A DNA stretch of 64,000 bases from Brienomyrus brachyistius (lineage: Eukaryota; Chordata; Actinopteri; Osteoglossiformes; Mormyridae). The position numbers and the translations under genes were made by a program. Below the pieces are notes generated by a model. The model saw only the letters and a list, made by a program, of their open reading frames with translations, was not told where the DNA came from and did not search any database. The DNA is taken from positions 21,313,349-21,377,348 of the forward strand of contig NC_064551.1 in assembly GCF_023856365.1 (NCBI RefSeq), read 5' to 3'. Below are positions 47,650 through 57,016 of the stretch, one piece after another (the first letter of the stretch is position 1; each line of letters opens with the position of its first letter).

Positions 47650-48615
47650 GTGAGTAGCAGAGATTGTCTCTCTAGATTTCAAAGGTTAACTAATAAGTTA
47701 TTTAACCGTTTACTTAGTTCTGCCTTTAAGGAAAGACTGTAAGAGTATACGAAATACGATCGTATTGGTCACAGTAGATCACAAAATTGTCATTTACAGT
47801 AATAGATGTAATGTAAGTAATGCCTACCCGCATTTTGGCATATTGAAAAATGTTTCCAAAGACTGCTAACATTTCAAGACATTGATGCTGCCTTGAAAGA
47901 TACATCAATCTCTGCATTTTTTCCTCTGCATCATCGCAGGCTTCAGATGGGACAGAAACGCGAAGGTGAGTTTTTAAAACCTTACTGTAGCACTCGAAAC
48001 CAGATCGATCAGATCTGATCACATTGATGGCTTTGTGTAGGTTTGTTAAAGAGGCGCAGCATATACGGAGTACGGTGGTAAATTCTGCATGCCAATGCAT
48101 CAATTTCCTTGATTAGTAAAGCACATTTAATAAAGACGAAATACTTGATAATTGATCTTATTTTATGGTCTTATTTCTAAATCTATTGTAGACTGCAAAC
48201 ACACAACACTGCTACAGAAGAAACTCTCTAAAACATCTTGGTTAACTTGTTCAGTGAGGTATCCCACTCGCGGATTCCTTTGCGAAAACTCGTCAAACTT
48301 GTATATTAAGTCACGTCGCAAGGAAATGTCTTCATATGTTTCACTTGACATTTAAAGCGACTTTCTTTCTGATTTGTTCTTTCTCCTGAACTCGTATTAG
48401 CGCCTCGGGCTGAAAAAAAATACTTAGCCTTCGATAGTTTCTGTGTAGAATATTTGACCACAGAAACTGGAATTTGAGCACAGTCTGACACTGACATTGG
48501 GATACAGGCTATATTCAGTTGTTAAATATACAATTTGATTAAAGGGACTGAAGTGAAAGCAGCTAGATACCTTGCTAAGATAAAGAACAATATATGAGTC
48601 AGTCAGTACACAGTT

Positions 48616-48775
48616 GTACTATGTGAGTACTATGTGAGTACTATGTGTGTACTATGTGAGTACTATGTGTGTACGATGTGTGTACGATGTGAGTACTGTG
48701 TGAGTACTATGTGTGTACTTTGTGAGTACTATGTGAGTACTATGTGTGTATGATGTGTGTACGATGTGAGTACTA
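48616..48775. repeat. 11-bp minisatellite upstream of syntaxin-11-like exon
   Basis: About 15 units of GTACTATGTGA / GTACTATGTGT with GTACGATGTGT variants, ending 42 bases before the acceptor of the coding exon. Confidence 0.93.
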
Positions 48776-48819
48776 GATGTATTGCTAAAGTAAGCAGTGA
48801 TTCTTTATTTCATACAGGA

Positions 48820-49698
48820 ATGAGGGACAGATTGGCTGAATTACAGGAGGTGTCTGATGGGCAGTATGATTCCTCTTCTAACTCCATGTCAGATACCTTC
48901 AGCAACATAGACCTGGATGATATGCAGCCCCAGGCAGTTGTGTTTAACGAGGTACCATTGGATAATGTGTTTCAAGAGGCCCAGAACATACGGCAGGAAA
49001 TCCATCTGATCCGGACGGACGTCGGCCGACTGAGGGATCAGAACACACGGATGCTGAGCGAGGTGACTCGCATGAGCGTCATCCGGAGGGACTCCAACGC
49101 CATCGCCGCTGACATCAAATCCCGTGGCGAGAGAGTGCTGGCTCTGCTCCAAAGGATGGAGGCACAAGGTAAGGAGCTAGAGGATTCCGAAGGGACCAAC
49201 TCAGCGGTGGCACGTGTCGCCCGGACCCAGTACGTCTGCCTGAGCACCGGCTTCCGGGACGCCATGTTTGACTACAACGAGGCAGAGATGTTGCACAAGG
49301 AGAACTGCAAAGCCAACCTCCAGCGCCAGCTGGAGGTCGCAGGCAAGGAGGTCACTGGCGAGCAGATCGAGGAGATGATCGAGAACGGCAACTGGAATGT
49401 TTTCACAGAGGACATAGTTGACGGCAAGACCGTTGGAGGTGCCCTCAATCAGATTGAGAGACGACACAAGGAGCTCCTGGATCTGGAGAACCGCATACAG
49501 AGAATCCATGAGCTATTTTTGGATCTGGCTCTGCTGGTGGAAGAACATGGTCCCATGATGAACACCATCGAGGCTAATGTTAGCAAGATAGATGCATCCC
49601 TAGGGCAGGTCATGGTCAAGCTGAATACGGCCAAAAAGCACAGCAGGAATAACCCCTTCAAGAAGATGTTCTGTGGCTGCTTCCCATGCTACAAGTGA
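48820..49698 (+). CDS. stx11: Syntaxin-11-like protein, tandem copy 1 (zero-layer Gln lost)
   Basis: Encodes 292 residues; human syntaxin-11 has 287. Syntaxin-11 is a Q-SNARE without a transmembrane helix, held to membranes by C-terminal acylated cysteines, and needed for lytic granule release. The open frame runs back to 48,757, but a TTTCATACAG acceptor ends at 48,817 and MRDRLAELQEVS matches the family N-terminus (MKDRLAELLDLS), so the start is 48,820. Residues about 45-150 form the Habc bundle with VARTQYVCLSTGFRDAM and DYNEAEM. GKEVTGEQIEEMIENGNWNVF is the linker. The SNARE motif starts near IERRHKELLDLENRIQRIHE. The C-terminus is FCGCFPCYK, with three cysteines. The conserved zero-layer Gln (human VEKQ) is His here (VEEHGP, codon CAT). 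The coding region is intronless, as in mammals. Identity as STX11-like is firm; the paralog name is not. Confidence 0.94.
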   Translation: MRDRLAELQEVSDGQYDSSSNSMSDTFSNIDLDDMQPQAVVFNEVPLDNVFQEAQNIRQEIHLIRTDVGRLRDQNTRMLSEVTRMSVIRRDSNAIAADIKSRGERVLALLQRMEAQGKELEDSEGTNSAVARVARTQYVCLSTGFRDAMFDYNEAEMLHKENCKANLQRQLEVAGKEVTGEQIEEMIENGNWNVFTEDIVDGKTVGGALNQIERRHKELLDLENRIQRIHELFLDLALLVEEHGPMMNTIEANVSKIDASLGQVMVKLNTAKKHSRNNPFKKMFCGCFPCYK

Positions 49699-52600
49699 GC
49701 AGGATGTTGTCAAACTATACTATGAGGACAAAATCAGCTCTGAAAGCGACATGTGTTGTAACTGCACAAGCTGCAGGATTTCTTATTAGCACCTATTGAG
49801 AAAAGCTGTGACAAGGATCTGATTTTGTTCAATAGCTCTGATTTCACCCAAATTCTGATCAAACCCTGGCATTTTAAAACAAGAAAAAAACATACTGTTG
49901 ATAACAGACAACCTACATCCCTTCAGTGGTTTAAATATTATTAGAAATGTCTCCACAATTCTGATTAAAAAACTTGGTGTTTCCTTAGTTACTGTCGATC
50001 TATTTAAAATTTACTTCAGTCTTAAAGGTGGTCCGTTATTACTTTGCTTTGTAGCAAAGAGATATATCCTGAATGACACAGCAAATGATCATTCCGGCAG
50101 ACACACTATTTTGATCTCCATGGTCATCGTGTCAGGTGATGAAAGCTCACAAAAGTTTGCCCATATGTCTTGCTTGTCCTTCTCCAGTCCTCAGTCTGAT
50201 CTTCGCTCTTCAGGGAAACCAGGTCCGATAGCAATCAGGAGATCCATCGTGGGCGCTGATGACTTTGATGGCATAACTGGTTTCCTCACTGGCTTCATTT
50301 CATTTAGACTCTTACGTCCTGAGGCTAGTAGACAGAGATTAGTACTGGTGAATGTGATATTTTGTCCTCTTTATTCACAAGAAACCAAGGAAAGAATTTG
50401 ACTTAGTAATAAGAGACAATTTAATACAACATACCGCATAAACTTTTAACATAGCTAGAAAGTGACCAATGGTATTGGAAATGTAGGGGGGGGGGTGATA
50501 TTAGATTATTTAGTCAGACAAATTACTTTTTCCTTTAATGGAAAGTGATTCATGATGTTGTTGTCCTAAAGACAAAAAAAATTGGTTAAAAGAACAATTT
50601 AAAAAAATTATTAGCATCCTGTCCTGGGTGTACCCCAGGGGCGTCAGAAGCATTTTGAACGTGGGGGGACACAAATGCATAAAACGAATATTTTATGTTA
50701 AATGTGGGGGGGGGGGGATCCAAATGAAAAATTATTAAATGTGAGGGGGACACGCCCCACTCAGATTGAATGCCATGGTGTACAGCAGCCGTGCGCTGTG
50801 CGACCTGAGATCAGCTCTCGGCCCCCGTGATCCTGATCAGCATATGCAGCTGGAAGATGGATGGAAATAAAAAGTTTATATAAATGAAATACATTTTCAT
50901 TTAACTCTTAGTACGACATAGTAATTAAGGATCAGTAACTCAAATATCAACTACTGCAGCCATTTTGCTACCACCTTGACAAGCTTCGAGATTTTAAACT
51001 ATTTTTAAGTAAATTTGAAATTAATTAGTGCTGTTGAGAAACAAACAATTACCCAAATTCTTTAAAGTGTGTCTGCGTGATTTGTCTGTACTAAAATCCA
51101 TGTCATCATTGGATTGAACTAATTATTATGATCATTCGACGAATTCAGCGTTCTGGCTTGTTATTAATAGGAAAACCAAATATGAAAGCAAATACATGGG
51201 TAGGAACTAGTTTATTTTCCACTGTGGAGTATTTTTCATGATTTTACATGGACCACCCCTGGCCTTACCAGAATGCCTGGGGTGAGCCCCAATGTTCTAG
51301 TTGGAGGGTAACAGTAAAAGTTTGGCCTATTATTTCAGCAATTTAGCAATTATTATATTAAATCACTAATGATTGGTTGTCACTGTTGGCTGGGTACCGC
51401 CCACCGCCAGCCCATCTGTAGCCACGCCCCTGTAAATCAAATTCAGGATATACTCATGTGTATCATCTGCGGTGACGTGTAGTATGTAGGGATCACCCAA
51501 ACTTCTCTTCTGCTAGTGAACGTACCTTAATTAACTACTATTAGAACATTGACTTTGCAGAATACCCTAAATGGCATTGTTTAATCGCTTTTAATCTAAT
51601 AATGAAAGCATTTTGAATTTATACACAAGATGCTCATCAAAGGTACAAAACCCTTCGCTCAATTATAACGATTTTTTTGCGGAATTGTACGCAAGTCTAC
51701 TTATTTACGCGAGTGAGTAATATGATACAAATGACTTAAATAGAATCTGGTGAATAATTTGAAAAATCTCGAATTCTGGCAATCCCAAGATTACCAGCTT
51801 CCTGTGACAGCTCGGCTATGGGTTAAATTGGCCACTAACATTAAGATCAGCATCCAGCGGTAGCCTAGATTAGCCAGAAAGTGGCGAGCCCGGCTTTATC
51901 TACACAGAAGGTGCGATTAACTACGAGGAACTAAAGGTACAGAGCTAAAGTACGTAACTGTTTAAGTGATTTACTACATAAAACACAATATGTACTTTGT
52001 TTTCCTCCAGCTACTTGTACATAATTTAGTGAATGGTTAAATATTCCTTTGAATTGATTTAAAAGATTTTATTGAAGTATTCAAAAATGTATATTAATGC
52101 GTATTTGCGAGGTCGTCAGCAGGCCTAAATGTAGGTCAGTTTTTATATCATGGCGGTGGTGTAATTATCTTGATTTGTAGGTGGTGGTTTAAGATTTTGA
52201 AGTGAAGTTTCAAATGACTTAGGGAAAGGGTTTTAAATGTTCTTCATGCACGTGTTTACACGCCTATATTGAGTTAGTTTTGGAGTTTAATACTAGCAGC
52301 ATTGCGTGCACAAGCTGTGTATTCTATAAACATCCTGTTAATTGTTTGCTATGATGTTATACCTGTGTTTATAGAGCGCAGTGCGGTGGCGAGGTCGTCG
52401 CTTTACTCAGTTCATCAAATTTGTCTACGAGATTGTTTTGTTAACCATTGGCTTTATTTATTTAAGCACTTCAAACAAAATTGGAGATCCAAAACTGTGT
52501 TGCTGTCTATTGTGAGTCGATAGAAAACTGAATTTGAGTTGCAACAAGCTGTATTGTTCTTTTTCCGATTAAAAGTTGCGTATGTTAAGTGATTATTGCA

Positions 52601-52894
52601 GTGATGTTATTTTTGGTTATTCCAACTTCGGGTGGTTTTTCCGCTTGATAGCCGATGGAGCACATTGTATTTCTGTGCTCCCTTAAGAGTTAAATTATTG
52701 CATAACGTATCATGAAATACCCATTTAGTATGTCTGATGTATATTTGTAATGCAAAATCGTTGTTGGTGCACTGCTGGTTTAAGAAACACTCATCTGTAT
52801 GTGAAACGAGGTACCTGCCATAGACCATGACACCAGCAAAGCATCGGTATGGGAGAGAGTGATGTGAGGTGGATGTGTCTGCCCCGCAGGCAGA
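49699..52894. other. 3' UTR of copy 1 and spacer to copy 2
   Basis: No second gene recognised. A 167-codon frame at 49,898-50,401 has no recognisable features. Poly-G runs and a repeat-like block (about 50,630-50,780) are present. The region before 52,895 contains 5' sequence of the second syntaxin gene, with exon borders unresolved. Confidence 0.6.
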
Positions 52895-53764
52895 ATGAGG
52901 GACAGGCTCTGTGAGCTGCGTCGGATCTCCCCTGAATCCTCGGAGTCGGAGGAGGAGGTATACACCTTCTGCATGGGCCCTGAGACACTGGGGCAGGAAG
53001 CCACACCATTTGCAGACAAGGAGCATGCCTTGAAGGATGTGTTCGGGGAGGTTCAATTCATGCAGCGGGAGATCGCCCTGCTCAGGATGGATGCCAGACG
53101 GCTGGCCAAGCAGAACGGGCGCTTCCTCACCTCTTTCCGGCGCATTAGTAGCATTAAGCGTGGTTCCAGTGCTATTGCTCAGGGTATTAAGGTTAAGGGT
53201 GAGGCCCTGTACCGGCGGCTGCGGTGGATGGGCGGCCTGAGCCTGGAGCTGGAGGAGAAGATGGGAGCCAACTCTGCCATAGTGCGTATTGTGCGTTGCC
53301 AGCATGCATCCCTGACCAGCAGCTTTCGTGAAGCGCTGCTTCACTATAATTCGGCAGAGGCAACCCTGAGAGAGCATTGTAAGACACGGATCCAGAGGCA
53401 GGCGGACATCCTGGGTCAGAAGGTGACTGGCGAGGAGGTAGATGAAATGATCGAGACTGGCAAATGGAGCTCCTTCTTCGCCAGAGGCATCCGGACGTCG
53501 CGCTCGGCACTCGTCAAGATGGAGGACCGCCACCGAGAGCTCCTGGATCTCGAGAGTCGCCTGCGTGACGTTCGCGAGCTGTTTACGCAGGTCGCACTGC
53601 TGGTGGAAGAGCAGGGCGGCTTTCTGGAGAACATCGAAGCCAACGTTCTCGGCACACAGGACTACTTGGGTGCAACAAATGTGAGGCTCAACCGAGCTAT
53701 GAGGTATAGGAAGAAGAATCCATGCAGACGTTGTTTCAGATGTTTCAGCTGCCTGACTGCCTAA
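52895..53764 (+). CDS. stx11: Syntaxin-11-like protein, tandem copy 2
   Basis: Encodes 289 residues with the same layout as copy 1, about 3.2 kb downstream on the same strand. An acceptor (CCCCGCAGGCAG) directly precedes AATGAGGGACAG, so the ATG at 52,895 is the start. Habc landmarks: FLTSFRRISSIKRGSSAIAQ (close to human [20 protein letters not shown]), VRCQHASLTSSFREAL, LHYNSAEATLREHCK. Linker: GQKVTGEEVDEMIETGKW. SNARE motif: RHRELLDLESRLRDVRELF, then VALLVEEQGGFLENIEANV with the zero-layer Gln retained. C-terminus NPCRRCFRCFSCLTA carries four cysteines, typical palmitoylation targets, in place of a membrane helix. It is nearer to human STX11 in the SNARE region than copy 1. Codon use is GC-rich. 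Confidence 0.94.
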   Translation: MRDRLCELRRISPESSESEEEVYTFCMGPETLGQEATPFADKEHALKDVFGEVQFMQREIALLRMDARRLAKQNGRFLTSFRRISSIKRGSSAIAQGIKVKGEALYRRLRWMGGLSLELEEKMGANSAIVRIVRCQHASLTSSFREALLHYNSAEATLREHCKTRIQRQADILGQKVTGEEVDEMIETGKWSSFFARGIRTSRSALVKMEDRHRELLDLESRLRDVRELFTQVALLVEEQGGFLENIEANVLGTQDYLGATNVRLNRAMRYRKKNPCRRCFRCFSCLTA

Positions 53765-54289
53765 CCTCATTAGTAAGTTCTTTGTGGTCTTTCTGTCCAA
53801 CAGGACATCAGGCTCCACAAATTTTATAGGTAGAATTTTTATTTGTTGACTGGTTGCTGTGAAGCATGAATGCATGCATGGTGACAGGCACTTGTGTTTT
53901 GTTGACATTGTGTTTCTTGGTGGTCTGGTGGCTTAGTGGTTTGGAAACTAATCGTTAAGACAAGAAAATATTAAAACACAGTGCAGGATATTGAGGTCAC
54001 GTTTGGTGTCTCATAACATTCTGAATATTTTTATTTTATAATTTTGGCTTTAAATGATTCATTTTACATCTTCCGTAAAAGCAGCCAATAGTTTTGTATT
54101 AATGTCATTAAATTACATGCTCCATTTAATATGTTAACAAACCTTGACTTTTATGATAAATGGACCATGGTAATTGAACAACATTTGGCAACAAAAAGGT
54201 TGTGCAGGGAATGTTTTAGAAATACTGTGTTCTGTCGAATTTTTTTATTAAATGTCATTCTGAATAAGATTTTATTGTATTAATTTGGC

Positions 54290-54295
54290 AATAAA
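54290..54295 (+). terminator. Candidate polyadenylation signal of syntaxin-11-like copy 2
   Basis: AATAAA about 530 bases past the stop, in an AT-rich stretch; followed by a TG-rich region (AGTGTTTTTGTG). Confidence 0.5.
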
Positions 54296-55592
54296 GTGTT
54301 TTTGTGCCTAAAACGACAACACTTGAATGAGAATGCATGTCCATGTATTCCATGTCACTAGCACATATTGCAGGCTGTAACGCTTTTGGCTTTTATTTTA
54401 CTTTATTTTTGTATCCTCTAAACAGTGTAGTTGTGTTGAAACAAAGTTTCTTTTCCAAGTGAACCCAAGCCAATGGACTTTGTGTAGTATTTCTCTGAAT
54501 ATGCAAAGGTCTTGGAAGGAATTTGAAGCTTTTGTTTAGTATAATTGTGTAGTTGGATTTTATTGTGGTACCAAACTGCCCTGGACTTTAAACTGAACCA
54601 AGTGGCTTTTTTAAAAGAACAGAGGAGTGTCTGAGCTGACATTCACTGCAGTTGTACTTGGTATTCCTCTCTGTTTTTAGGCTTGGAAGACATGCAATAT
54701 TGTGTGGTACTGCTTTGACGTATATTCAGTTTGTTGTCAAACATTTGTCATACATCCTCCACAGGTGGAGGTGGGTGGGGGTAGATACACAAGTAGATGG
54801 GGGAAAAAAAGGAATAATCGAGGGCCGAAAGTGTTATTTCAGGTCTTATTGGCCATTTAAGAGAATGTGTGCTTCGATGGAAATTCTGATTTTACCAAAT
54901 AGTGTTTCACTCGTACTATATCCCGAAGCTTGAACTGAAAGATGTGTTTTTGTGGGGTCAATGTCTTTCTCCCGTTTTTATGTTGCCATTTTAGTGGGCA
55001 TTTCGTTTTTCTTGCGAAAAAATTTGTTGATGACCTTAATATTATACGTGTTGATTGATCGGCGCATATAGCGCCCATTCTTGCATAAGACAACAGGACT
55101 TTGGAAAATCACTCCATGCATCAACCTCTTCACTTACCTTCCCACTATTTTCTACATAAATTCCCAAATGTATACAGCTCTGGAAGAAATTATCCGTTTT
55201 TCTGGTGTTACTTTTTACATTTATGTATTTCAGCAACATAAACGTTCTTGATTTATTCCATAAACTTCTGACAATATATTCCCCGCAGTTTTGTTTTAGC
55301 TTATGCACTCAGTAGAAACTGATTATTTCACCATTAAAAAGAAAAAAAAATAAAGCAAGAAGTGTATTTACACAAACATTAAAACGATTTGATACGTTTT
55401 TGGCTCATTTTCATGCTTTATTCTGCATGGATTGTAAGCTAGGAGCAGGCAGCTGATGACAGAAACTCACCGGGCTTCATAGGGTTACATTTCAGCTGTA
55501 TTTTTTTTTGCTGTTTTACTGGAGAACCAATAGGAAGCTTCAGTGTTTGCCCCTTTCCCACTTTCTGATTAGAATTTTGTGCAATTAGTACC

Positions 55593-55993
55593 ACTAGTGA
55601 GCATTTTGGCTTTCACTAGTACTATTAGTAAACACTTTTAGCCTCACTAGTGTAACTAGCAGGGCAAAAGCACTTCGACTATTTATGTAGTGTTCATTTT
55701 GTCCTTCACTAGTGTAACTAGTAAGTGCAAATAGATTCTCACTAGTGGACAACTGCCCCTTACTAGTCACACTAGTGAGGTCAAAACACCTCATTAGTGG
55801 ACATTTTGGCCTTTACTAGTGTCACAAGTGGACATTTTAAGCTTTACTAGTTAACTAGTGCAGTAAATACCTGGCCCATATGTAGACAAATTGATGAAAA
55901 AGCTTGACTAGTAAGCATTTTTGCAGTGGTAGTACGACCTTGCGTACTAGTGCGTCAGGATGTCTTACTAGTACGGCCAAAGTCCGAACTAGT
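55593..55993. repeat. ACTAGT-rich array, 15 hexamers in 401 bp
   Basis: ACTAGT starts at 55,593, 55,615, 55,646, 55,708, 55,717, 55,741, 55,762, 55,771, 55,815, 55,846, 55,854, 55,907, 55,946, 55,967 and 55,988. Blocks resemble CACTAGTGGACATTTTGGCC alternating in both orientations with CTTTACTAGTGT. It may be a degraded nested palindromic MITE; no family recognised. Confidence 0.85.
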
Positions 55994-56611
55994 ACAGCAA
56001 AGCGGGCTTGATATCACAGGTATCAGAATGAATGCTTAAACGGCTTTCCATAGTGAACCCTGGCATATTTGCAGTTATTAAGCTCAAATCCAAGGCAGCC
56101 CAAACCTATATGTGTGACATGGAAACCTTCACAAAAGCCTGACATATCTATACAAAATATCCCACACACTGACTGACCTGCAAATATGAAAGACACACAA
56201 TCACAAAATATATGGAAACACAAGTCTGTTTTATTCATAAAAAAGAGTGAAAATAGAAAGAAAACATTCTAACACATCAGTCTCCAATGTATGTTTGTAC
56301 ACAAATGTCCTAAGCTGAGTGAAGTCATGGTCCATGGTTGATAACATGCTTGTACACGTACAGACTGAAATAATGTCATTTAATTTTGTTTGGCCATCGC
56401 CGAATTATAAATCCAAAAGTGAATTTTGTTTTTGTGTGATCTCTGCAGCTTTGCATGTTCTCTCCTCTGGCTGTTCATGTGAAAATAGCAAAAATTGTAA
56501 AAAAAAAAAAAAAAATGTAAAAAAATGTCAGTCCCTCAGTTCCAGGCTCATCTCTTCATCATCTTTCTGCCTTGTCTCAGTGGTTACTCTCCCACACAGT
56601 CTGTTTCAAGG

Positions 56612-57016
56612 TCAGTGTTTGCAGCGTTTGCAGACCCAGTAACCATCGTCCCTGCATTTCGGACAGGTGTATTTGTGACACTTTGCGCAGGCAAACCTGC
56701 TGCGGTTTCTGTTGCAGCTCTCTTGTACCTGGCACTGAGTTGTCTGTACAGGTTTTGGCACAGCAGCAATCGCTGCAGCAGCCTTCCTCTGTGCCTCTAT
56801 TGCCTTTTGCTGCATGAATCGGCAACGGAGTTCCTTGGCTAGAAGACTCAGGAACAATCTTCTTTTGCCTTTCCACCCTGTGCACGCCTTGTACAGAACG
56901 TAGGCATTCACCGCGGCCAGGTCCAGCATGTTGTAAAATACGGCTACTGGCCACCTGCGTGTTGCTGATCGTACTGAATACATCCGCGCCATTTGGTCCA
57001 ACACATCTACACCACA
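56612..57016 (-). CDS. piggyBac transposase exon 3 (third Asp and Cys-rich domain)
   Basis: 134 residues from CGVDVLDQMARMYS to the stop after VCKRCKH. Third catalytic Asp and the C-terminal zinc-binding cysteines are intact. Confidence 0.92.
   Translation of the reverse strand, partial: CGVDVLDQMARMYSVRSATRRWPVAVFYNMLDLAAVNAYVLYKACTGWKGKRRLFLSLLAKELRCRFMQQKAIEAQRKAAAAIAAVPKPVQTTQCQVQESCNRNRSRFACAKCHKYTCPKCRDDGYWVCKRCKH

Larger units (their letters stand above)
42812..48817. other. Intergenic between MTHFD1L and the first syntaxin-11-like gene
   Basis: Begins with the GC-rich MTHFD1L upstream region (to about 43,000). Then come a SINE fragment (43,495-43,600), two copies of the tRNA-derived SINE, a solo LTR and, near 47.5-47.65 kb, a possible promoter and 5' exon of the syntaxin gene. 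No other coding gene recognised. Confidence 0.75.
53765..56453. other. 3' flank of syntaxin copy 2 up to the piggyBac element
   Basis: 3' UTR to about 54.3 kb, then AT-rich DNA without recognisable genes, and the ACTAGT-rich array (55,593-55,993). Confidence 0.7.

Noticed and set aside
48757..48819. Upstream in-frame Met for the first syntaxin-11-like gene
   Set aside because: The extension is the minisatellite and an intron end; a clear acceptor ends at 48,817 and family homology starts at 48,820.
49898..50401. 167-codon plus-strand open frame after the first syntaxin gene
   Set aside because: No recognisable motif or exon borders; most likely chance in the 3' UTR or spacer.
52607..53908. 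433-codon minus-strand open frame
   Set aside because: It runs exactly antisense to the second syntaxin-11-like gene, has no recognisable domain and is explained by that gene's GC-rich codon use.
55593..55993. CRISPR-like or regular tandem array
   Set aside because: Spacing is irregular, units occur in both orientations and the genome is a vertebrate.
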